DNA from: Mycobacterium stomatepiae
Lineage (GTDB): Bacteria > Actinomycetota > Actinomycetes > Mycobacteriales > Mycobacteriaceae
Assembly: GCF_010731715.1 (NCBI RefSeq)
Contig: NZ_AP022587.1
Location: forward strand, 2,480,001 to 2,544,000
DNA: 64,000 nt
Direction of reading: 5' to 3'
Made by a program: the position numbers and the translations under genes. This document shows, piece by piece, positions 55,617 through 64,000 of this stretch; the stretch's first letter is position 1; each line of letters starts with the position of its first letter. The notes under the pieces are model-generated. The model was not told where the DNA came from, ran no database searches, and was given only the letters and a program-made list of their open reading frames with translations.

Positions 55617-58600
55617 GGCGCCGACTCCGCTACGTGGGCCGGGCACGACGGGCGGACCGGGCAGTGCGAGCAGCCGTCGTTGCGCCGGGCCACGAACTGC
55701 GGACCGGCGGTCGCATCGGCCGCGCGCGTGACGAGGTCGCGCCATTCCTCGCGGGCGGCCGGCGTCAGCGGATCCTGCTCTCGCACGGTGGCGCCCGCCG
55801 CTCCGGTCTTGCCGATGTAAACCAGCCGCGCGCCGCCGGGCTCCATGTCGGGTCCGCCGCCGGCCATAAGGCCTTCGGCCACCGCGAGCTGATACATCGC
55901 GAGCTGAGCATGCTCTTGGGCGTCGTCCTTGCTGACCGGTGTTTTGCCGGTCTTGATGTCGACGACCACCAGCCGGCCAGACCCATCGCGTTCCAGTCGG
56001 TCGACCCGACCCCGCAACCGCACTTCACCACCACCCGCACGCGGCGCGCCAAGAACTCCGTCGACGTCCACCTCGACGCCGACTTCGCGCAACTCGCCTC
56101 GCGTCTGCGCTCGCCACTCGACGAACGCCTCGATCATGGCGCGGTGTCGGGCGAGCTCATTGGCCGAATGCCATCGGGCATCGAAAGGCAAATGCTGCCA
56201 AGCCTTCTCCAGATCGGACAACAGCTGAGTTTCGGTCTTCCCCGGCTCGGCGATCAGCGCATGCAGCACCGAGCCAATCGTTGACCGCAGCTCTCGCGGA
56301 TTGGTTCCGCCGTGCCGCTCGACCAGCCACCGCAGCGGGCAGTCGTTGAGGGTCTGCAGCGTCGATGGCGTCAACGTGACCGGATCGCGGCCGTCGCACA
56401 GCGGATCGCTGGTGCTGACCGCGGTCAGACCGTGCCAGCCTGACGGGTCCGCGCCGGGCACACCGGCGGCGGCCAGTCTGGCCAATTGCATTGCCGCACA
56501 ATGGCGTGCATCGTCGTCGACCGCACCGTCGGGCGCACAGACGACACCGCGCAACCGTCCGACCAGCGCAGCGGTCGATAGGACGCGCGGCGCCGAAACA
56601 GGCTGTGCCGCAAAGGTATCCTCATCGGCCCACTGGGCGAGCTCGAAGAAGAACGGCGAGGGCAGCGCGGCTCCCCCGTCCGCGCCGTCGCTGTCGCTGT
56701 CCACCGCGGTCACCAGCAGTCGACGCCGGGCTCGGCCCATCGCGGCCACCAGCAGCCTGCGCTCCTCGGCCAGCAGCGGCGCACGCACCGAGGCGTCGGC
56801 GCCGACGCCGTCCATGACATCGAGCAGTCGCTGGGTAGCCAGCACGCCACCACGCGGAACGACGTTGGGCCACAACCCATCCTGCAGGCCGGCGATGAGG
56901 ACCACGTCCCATTCATGTCCCAGCGCCGCATGTGCGCTGAGCACCCGGACCTGCTCGGCGTTCGACGCGGGCTCGGTCTTGACGCTCGGCAGCTGCAGCG
57001 CCGCGATGTGCTCGAGCAGACCGCGCAGTGACGCCGCAGGGGTGCGCGACACGTATTGATCGGTGATGTCGAACAGTGCCGTCACTGCCTCGAGGTCCCT
57101 GGTGGCCTGGGCCGCGGCGGAGCCGCCACGCTCGCTGGCCGTCAACCAGCGGCGCTGCAAACCGGACCGGTGCCACGCCGCCCATAGCGTGTAGCGCGGG
57201 TCTTGACCGTCGCGATCGCAGCGTGCGGCGGCGTCGAGCACCGCACGTACTCGCCGCAGCGGCCGTGACCCGGACGTCGGCGCCCCGGCGCCCAGCGCGG
57301 TCACCACCAGATCGCCGAAATTCCCTGTTGCATCGGTGTTTTTGCCGCGCGCCAGCGTTCGGCGCAGCTGTCGCAGCGAGACCGGGTCGACGCGACCGAT
57401 AGGCCCGGTCAGCAGTGCCAGCGCCTGGTCGCCGTCCAAGCCCTCGGCGGTGGCGGCCAGCACCGTGAGCAGCGCCCGCACCGCGGGCTCCTCGGCCAAC
57501 GACCCGCTGACCGGAGGTGCGGCCACCGGCGCCCCGGCGGCCGCCAATGCTCGCGGCAACCGGGCTGCCGCCCGTGGCACCGACCGCACGATCACCGCCA
57601 TCTGCGACCACGGCACGTTGTCGACGAGGTGCGCACGCCGCAGCGCGTCGGCGATCATCGCGGCCTCCGCGTGCGCCGAGGCCGCCAGCCGCACACTGAC
57701 CGATCCCTCCGCGGCGCCCGTGCCCTCGATCTGCCGGGCGTCGCTGCTGCCGGGCAGACGCCGCGCGATGCCACTGACGGCGCGCGCCACCGCCGGCGCA
57801 CACCGATGCGACTGCGTCAGCGTCACCGCCGGGGCGTCGCCGTCAAGCAGCCCGGCCGACTCGCCGCCGCGGAAGCCGAATACCGCCTGGTTGGGGTCCC
57901 CGGCGACCAGCGCCAGTTCGCTTCCCACCGCCAGTACCCGGACCAGGCGGGCCGCCTGCGGGTCGAGTTGCTGCACGTCGTCGACCAGCAGCACCCGGAT
58001 GCGGGCGCGCTCGGCGGCCAGCAGCTCGGCATCGACCGCGAACGCCTCCAGCGCGGCGCCCACGAGTTCGGCGGCACCCAGCGCCGGCGTCGTCGCCTGC
58101 GGCGCCGCGGTACCGACCGCCGCGCGCAGCAACATCACCTGCTCGTACTGTTGCGCGAATCGGCCCGCCGCGGTCCATTCCGGACGCCGGGACAGCCTGC
58201 CGAGGCGCTGCAGCTCGTGGGGGTCTACCCCACGTTCCGCGCAGCGCGCCAACAAGCTTCGCAGTTCGGAGGCGAATCCCGCGGTGCTCAGGGCGGGCCG
58301 CAGATGCGCCGGCCACGCGCAGGTGCCGACCTCTTCGAGGTCGCCGGCCAGCAGCTCGCGGATGATGGCGTCCTGTTCGGCGCTGGTGACCAGCCGCGGC
58401 GGTGCGTCGCCGGCGCGCTCGGCCGCCCGCCGCAGCACCGCGTAGGCGTAGCTGTGCACGCTGCGTACCACCGGCTCTCGGACCGCCGAGGTGCCCGGGC
58501 CGGTGGCACGCAGCAATGCCATCGTCAACGCGCTGCGCTGCCGCATCCCGATCCGGCCCGAACCGGTAAGCAGCAGAACCGATTCCGGATCGACACCGGC

Positions 58601-58732
58601 ATCGACCTGAGCGACCGCGGCGTCCACCAGCAGGCTGGTCTTCCCCGTGCCCGGGCCGCCCAGGATTCGGATCGGGCCGCGGGCAGCCGGATCCAGAACG
58701 GCTCCCGCCTCGGCACCCCAGGTCAACGACAT
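55613..58732 (-). CDS. adnA: AdnA subunit of the AdnAB helicase-nuclease
   Basis: 1,039 residues. The UvrD-like module begins RILGGPGTGKTSLLVDAAVA and contains VLLVDDVQQLDPQAARLVR and AGDPNQAVFGFRGGES. The C-terminal nuclease has VVDIKTGKTPVSKDDAQEH with QLAMYQLAVA, and the iron-sulfur cysteines appear in CSHCPVRPSC, typical of AdnA and AddB-like nucleases. It is the first gene of the adnA-adnB pair and is divergent from lipV. Confidence 0.95.
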   Translation of the reverse strand: MSLTWGAEAGAVLDPAARGPIRILGGPGTGKTSLLVDAAVAQVDAGVDPESVLLLTGSGRIGMRQRSALTMALLRATGPGTSAVREPVVRSVHSYAYAVLRRAAERAGDAPPRLVTSAEQDAIIRELLAGDLEEVGTCAWPAHLRPALSTAGFASELRSLLARCAERGVDPHELQRLGRLSRRPEWTAAGRFAQQYEQVMLLRAAVGTAAPQATTPALGAAELVGAALEAFAVDAELLAAERARIRVLLVDDVQQLDPQAARLVRVLAVGSELALVAGDPNQAVFGFRGGESAGLLDGDAPAVTLTQSHRCAPAVARAVSGIARRLPGSSDARQIEGTGAAEGSVSVRLAASAHAEAAMIADALRRAHLVDNVPWSQMAVIVRSVPRAAARLPRALAAAGAPVAAPPVSGSLAEEPAVRALLTVLAATAEGLDGDQALALLTGPIGRVDPVSLRQLRRTLARGKNTDATGNFGDLVVTALGAGAPTSGSRPLRRVRAVLDAAARCDRDGQDPRYTLWAAWHRSGLQRRWLTASERGGSAAAQATRDLEAVTALFDITDQYVSRTPAASLRGLLEHIAALQLPSVKTEPASNAEQVRVLSAHAALGHEWDVVLIAGLQDGLWPNVVPRGGVLATQRLLDVMDGVGADASVRAPLLAEERRLLVAAMGRARRRLLVTAVDSDSDGADGGAALPSPFFFELAQWADEDTFAAQPVSAPRVLSTAALVGRLRGVVCAPDGAVDDDARHCAAMQLARLAAAGVPGADPSGWHGLTAVSTSDPLCDGRDPVTLTPSTLQTLNDCPLRWLVERHGGTNPRELRSTIGSVLHALIAEPGKTETQLLSDLEKAWQHLPFDARWHSANELARHRAMIEAFVEWRAQTRGELREVGVEVDVDGVLGAPRAGGGEVRLRGRVDRLERDGSGRLVVVDIKTGKTPVSKDDAQEHAQLAMYQLAVAEGLMAGGGPDMEPGGARLVYIGKTGAAGATVREQDPLTPAAREEWRDLVTRAADATAGPQFVARRNDGCSHCPVRPSCPAHVAESAP

Positions 58733-58812
58733 ACGGTCATGACATCACGACGGTCTGACAAGTCGGTCCGGCTACGACCGGCGGTGTCCCCCGGGCCTGG
58801 CATCATCGACGC

Positions 58813-59598
58813 GTGACCACCCACCTTCACGTGCACCGCTTCGGTCCGTCGGGCCCGGTGCAGATGCTCGCCCTGCACGGACTGACCGGCCACGGCCAGC
58901 GGTGGCAACAGCTGGGCGATTATCTACCCGAAATCACCATCGCCGCTCCCGATCTGCTCGGCCACGGCAGGTCGTCCTGGGCGGCGCCGTGGACCATCGA
59001 CGCCAATGTCGCCGCGCTGGCCGCGCTGCTCGACGAGGTGGCGCATGCCCCGGTGCTGGTCGTCGGGCACTCGTTCGGCGGCGGGCTGGCGATGAATTTG
59101 GCGGCGCTGAGGCCGGACCTGGTGGCGTCGCCGCTGCTGCTCGATCCCGCGGTCGGCTTGGACGGCGGGTGGACGAGCCAGATCGCCGAGGCGATGTTCT
59201 CCTCGCCCGACTACCCGGATACCGCGGAGGCCCGCATGGAAAAGGCAACCGGATCGTGGTCGGACGTGGATCCGGCCGTGCTCGACGCCGAACTCGACGA
59301 GCATCTGATCCGGCTGCCCAACGGACGCTACGGCTGGCGGGTCAGCCTGCCGGCGATGATGTCCTACTGGAGCGAATTAGCCCGTCCCACAGTGCTTCCG
59401 CCCGCGGGAACGCCGACGACGTTGGTGCGCGCGGCATGGACGTCGCCGACCTACGTCACCGACCAACTCGTCACGGGTCTGCGGGAACGGCTGGGGTCCG
59501 ATTTCGAGTTACTGACCTACGAGTGCAACCACATGGTGCCCGGCGCGAAGCCGGCCGAGGTCGCCGCGCTGATCCGCAAGCAGCTCGAAGACCGCTGA
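58813..59598 (+). CDS. lipV: Alpha/beta hydrolase LipV-like
   Basis: 261 residues from GTG 58813. It has oxyanion region ALHGLTGHGQRW, nucleophile elbow VVGHSFGGGLA, and the late His in YECNHMVPGAKP. In M. tuberculosis the equivalent gene is lipV, an esterase/lipase. Context with DNA-repair genes appears to be only positional. It is followed by the alkyltransferase-like gene after one base. Confidence 0.88.
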   Translation: MTTHLHVHRFGPSGPVQMLALHGLTGHGQRWQQLGDYLPEITIAAPDLLGHGRSSWAAPWTIDANVAALAALLDEVAHAPVLVVGHSFGGGLAMNLAALRPDLVASPLLLDPAVGLDGGWTSQIAEAMFSSPDYPDTAEARMEKATGSWSDVDPAVLDAELDEHLIRLPNGRYGWRVSLPAMMSYWSELARPTVLPPAGTPTTLVRAAWTSPTYVTDQLVTGLRERLGSDFELLTYECNHMVPGAKPAEVAALIRKQLEDR

Positions 59599-59599
59599 C

Positions 59600-59905
59600 A
59601 TGGCGCCGGTGACCGAGGAGCAAGTCGAGCGGGTGCGCGCACTGGTCGCCGCGATTCCCTCGGGCCGCGTCTGTACCTACGGCGACATCGCCGCTGTCGT
59701 AGGGCTTTCCAGCCCGCGGATCGTCGGATGGATCATGCGCACCGACTCCTCCGACCTGCCCTGGCACCGAGTGATCACGGCATCCGGACGCCCGGCCCGG
59801 CACTTGACGACGCGGCAACTCGAACTATTGCGCGCCGAAGGAGTGCTCGCCGTCGACGGGAAAATCGCGCTCAGCGAGGTTCGCTACGAGTTTCCGCCGG
59901 ACTAG
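59600..59905 (+). CDS. Alkyltransferase-like protein (ATL, MGMT fold without active Cys)
   Basis: 101 residues with the C-terminal half of the O6-alkylguanine-DNA alkyltransferase fold: VCTYGDIAAVVGLSSPRIVGW and PWHRVITASGRPA. In true alkyltransferases the motif is PCHR; here Trp replaces the Cys, the hallmark of ATL proteins that bind alkylated guanine and hand it to nucleotide excision repair. It starts one base after the lipV stop and overlaps the convergent gene by four bases. Confidence 0.92.
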   Translation: MAPVTEEQVERVRALVAAIPSGRVCTYGDIAAVVGLSSPRIVGWIMRTDSSDLPWHRVITASGRPARHLTTRQLELLRAEGVLAVDGKIALSEVRYEFPPD

Positions 59906-60756
59906 AGCACCAGGCGGATCAAAGCCGCCGTGCGGGCCAGGCCCGGGAAAGCCTCGGCAGTGGATCGCGGGTGTAGCGTGTGTACGGCCAGACGGAACAT
60001 CAACGCGCGCAACAACATCTGCGGCCATTCCGGCAGCGCGTTCCAGCGTTCGATCAGACCGTCGTCGGCCTCACCCCAGGACAGCGCGTCGACGACGACC
60101 ACACCGGCGGCCCACGACGCCGGACGCCAGTACGGCGTGATGTCGGTGATTCCCGGCGCCGCGGTGCCGACGAAAAGCACCGTGCCGTAGAGATCCCCGT
60201 GCACCAGCTGGTTGGGGCTCTTGGTCGGCTTACGCAGCGTGGCGAGCTGGGTGATCAGTTCGACCGAGCGGTCGGCGTCGGCGCTGGGTGGAGCGGACCG
60301 CGCGCCCGGGGGAATCGACTGCAGCGGCCGCTCTTCCCACGCGCTGCGGTCGGCGGCGATGAACACGTCGACGTCCGACCACGGCGTGGTCGGTCCCTGC
60401 GTCAGGAATCGGGGGCGCTCGAGTTTGCCGGTGGCCTCGTGCAGCCGCACCGCCGCCGAGACGACTTCGTCGTGGCGCGGCTCCGGCGTACCGGCGACAA
60501 ACGTGTCCGCTCGCCATCCCGAGACCACGTAGCGGCCGTCAGTCGAGCGGACCGGCCGGGCCAGCCGCACCCCGTCGACGAACAGCGTTTCCCGCACTCG
60601 CGCAGACCACGCCGCGCGCGCATGGTCCGCCACGATCGAGAGGACGACCTCGCCGCATCGCCAGCCGCCCTCCCAGCTGGCGCCCAAGGCGATCGGCTTC
60701 ACGCCGGCCAATCCAAACGCCGAAAGCACGTGCTCCGGCGGTGGATCGACACTCAC
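59902..60756 (-). CDS. Conserved actinobacterial protein, aminoglycoside-phosphotransferase-like (Rv3205c-like)
   Basis: 284 residues from GTG 60756. The pattern NQLVHGDLYGTVLFVG resembles the catalytic loop HGDL of APH/choline-kinase folds, and PGITDITPYWRP the following metal-binding strand, but the catalytic Asp environment is not standard. N-terminal FGLAGVKPIALGASWEGGWRCG is a nucleotide-loop-like segment. The family (TIGR02569-like in memory) is conserved beside moeZ; activity is unknown. Confidence 0.75.
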   Translation of the reverse strand: MSVDPPPEHVLSAFGLAGVKPIALGASWEGGWRCGEVVLSIVADHARAAWSARVRETLFVDGVRLARPVRSTDGRYVVSGWRADTFVAGTPEPRHDEVVSAAVRLHEATGKLERPRFLTQGPTTPWSDVDVFIAADRSAWEERPLQSIPPGARSAPPSADADRSVELITQLATLRKPTKSPNQLVHGDLYGTVLFVGTAAPGITDITPYWRPASWAAGVVVVDALSWGEADDGLIERWNALPEWPQMLLRALMFRLAVHTLHPRSTAEAFPGLARTAALIRLVL

Positions 60757-60811
60757 GGGGGTTAGCCTAGCCGGGCGACGATGCGCGTCGTTACGACGCG
60801 CTGATGGGGCG

Positions 60812-62005
60812 TCAGTACATCACCATGTCGGGCTGCATCTGCTGCGCCCACGCCACGATTCCGCCCTGCAGATGGACGGCATCGGCAAAACCAGCCTTCT
60901 TCAGCGCTGCCAGTACCTGGGCCGATCGCACGCCCGTCTTGCAGTACAGCACCGCCTTGCGGTCGTGCGGCAGCTTTGCCAGACCCTCGCCGGAGCTGAT
61001 CGACGACTGCGGGATCAACTGGGCGCCGCCGATATGATTGATGTCCCATTCGACCTGCTCCCGAACGTCGATCAGGGCCAACGCCTTGCCCGAGTCCAGC
61101 AACGCGCGCAGCTCACGCGGGGTAATGGTCGAGCCGGTGGCCGCCTTGGCCGCGTCGTCGGAAACCTCACCGCAGAACGCCTCGTAGTCGATCAGCTCGG
61201 TGATCCTCGGTGTGGCCGGATCCTTGCGGATCCTGATCGTGCGGTAGCTCATCTCCAGCGCGTCGTAGATCATCAGCCGGCCCAGCAGCGATTCGCCGAT
61301 GCCGGTGATCAGCTTGATCGCCTCGGTGCCCATCACCGAGGCGATCAAAGCGCAGACGATGCCCAGCACGCCGCCTTCGGCGCACGACGGCACCATGCCG
61401 GGCGGCGGCGGCTCCGGGTAGAGGTCGCGGTAGTTCAGGCCACGCTCATTGCCGGCGTCATCGGCCGGAGCGTCTTCCCAGAACACCGAAACCTGGCCTT
61501 CGAAGCGGTAGATCGACCCCCAGATGTAGGGCTTACCGGCCAGCACCGCCGCGTCGTTGACCAGATACCGGGTGGCGAAGTTGTCGGTGCCGTCGACGAT
61601 CAGGTCGTACTGCCGGAACAGGTCGACGGCGTTGCTCGCCTCCAGCCGGAACTCGTGGAGGCGCACCTGCACCAGCGGATTGATCGCGTGGATCGAGTCG
61701 CGCGCGGACTGCGCCTTGGGCCGTCCGACGTCGGCCACGCCGTGGATGATCTGGCGCTGCAGGTTCGACTCGTCGACGATGTCGAATTCGATGATGCCGA
61801 TCGTCCCGACGCCGGCCGCGGCCAGATACAGCAGCGCCGGTGCGCCGAGTCCGCCCGCGCCGATCACCAGCACCCGCGCGTTCTTGAGTCGCTTCTGCCC
61901 GTCGACGCCCAGGTCCGGAATGATCAGGTGACGGCTGTAGCGCGCCACCTCGTCGCGATTCAGCTCGCCCGCCGGCTCGACTAATGGCGGCAACGATGTG
62001 GACAC
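60812..62005 (-). CDS. moeZ: MoeZ: ThiF/MoeB adenylyltransferase with rhodanese domain
   Basis: About 397 residues from GTG 62005. The E1-like half has VLVIGAGGLGAPALLYLAAAG and EFDIVDESNLQRQ; the C-terminal rhodanese half carries the sulfur-carrying Cys in VLYCKTGVRSAQV. It adenylates and sulfurylates small sulfur-carrier proteins for molybdopterin, CysO-dependent cysteine and thiocarboxylate pathways. It is upstream of the Rv3205c-like gene on the same strand. Confidence 0.94.
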   Translation of the reverse strand: MSTSLPPLVEPAGELNRDEVARYSRHLIIPDLGVDGQKRLKNARVLVIGAGGLGAPALLYLAAAGVGTIGIIEFDIVDESNLQRQIIHGVADVGRPKAQSARDSIHAINPLVQVRLHEFRLEASNAVDLFRQYDLIVDGTDNFATRYLVNDAAVLAGKPYIWGSIYRFEGQVSVFWEDAPADDAGNERGLNYRDLYPEPPPPGMVPSCAEGGVLGIVCALIASVMGTEAIKLITGIGESLLGRLMIYDALEMSYRTIRIRKDPATPRITELIDYEAFCGEVSDDAAKAATGSTITPRELRALLDSGKALALIDVREQVEWDINHIGGAQLIPQSSISSGEGLAKLPHDRKAVLYCKTGVRSAQVLAALKKAGFADAVHLQGGIVAWAQQMQPDMVMY

Positions 62006-62089
62006 CACATATCTCCTCGGTCGACTCAACTGCTACCAGTCAACGCTTCCGTCACCGGCAATGCTTCCCCGGTGCGCTTCGTCGCGGGG

Positions 62090-64000
<1,911 letters not shown>

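Overview
The window reads as a slow-growing, non-tuberculous Mycobacterium. The right half (about 34.4-64 kb) is a run of mycobacterial core genes in the order I remember for M. tuberculosis Rv3193c to Rv3208: UPF0182 membrane protein, YlbL-type PDZ/Lon protease, DUF2342 zinc protease, cyclodehydratase-like protein, ABC1 kinase, whiB7 with a regulatory leader, uvrD2, mycoredoxin, nudC, a K+ channel, adnB/adnA, lipV, an alkyltransferase-like protein, moeZ, a DUF3152 protease and a TetR regulator. PPE sequence, lipoprotein signals and WhiB7 fit the same genus. These assignments are from memory and reading, not from a search.

The left 17.2 kb is the most remarkable part: an eight-gene, minus-strand, mostly overlapping operon for a hybrid NRPS/trans-AT polyketide. 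In transcription order it holds an HMG-CoA-synthase-like beta-branching enzyme, a PksH-type enoyl-CoA hydratase, a free acyltransferase, a fused acyltransferase-enoylreductase, a stand-alone threonine-type adenylation/carrier protein (SyrB1-like), a SyrB2-like non-haem iron halogenase with the diagnostic His-x-Ala, a Cys-nucleophile aminoacyl shuttle (SyrC-like), and a megasynthase running off the left edge. The megasynthase reads carrier - Cy - divergent Cy - A(Cys code) - carrier - nitroreductase-like oxidase - KS lacking the HGTGT His - ACP - KS..., with no embedded AT. My reading is that 4-chlorothreonine is made on the A-T protein, handed to the N-terminal carrier, condensed with cysteine into a thiazole and extended by trans-AT, beta-branched polyketide modules. 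I know of no described mycobacterial product of this kind.

From 17.3 to 27.9 kb lies a mosaic of small genes and debris: DUF1697, DUF3224, a VOC protein and an AraC regulator; a Crp/Fnr regulator behind a decayed flavoprotein; an excisionase-like fragment, a frameshifted tyrosine recombinase, a cysN fragment; a GntR regulator with a lipid hydroxylase between two short direct repeats; and a broken IS481-type transposase. It ends at an initiator tRNA-fMet with its terminator. GC is visibly lower here and in the cluster than in the right half, which suggests transfer.

From 28.0 to 34.4 kb is a seven-gene minus-strand operon (two paralogous HD-domain proteins, FAD monooxygenase, an alpha/beta hydrolase with an in-frame UGA just after its nucleophile, nitroreductase, Dps, cupin) divergent from a GlxA-type regulator; it looks like a stress or detoxification unit. 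Between the core genes at 39.97-43.96 kb sit a 5'-truncated PPE remnant, a PstS-like lipoprotein, a C39-like lipoprotein, a frameshifted exported protein and another lipoprotein. WhiB7 here appears to lack one of its four iron-sulfur cysteines.
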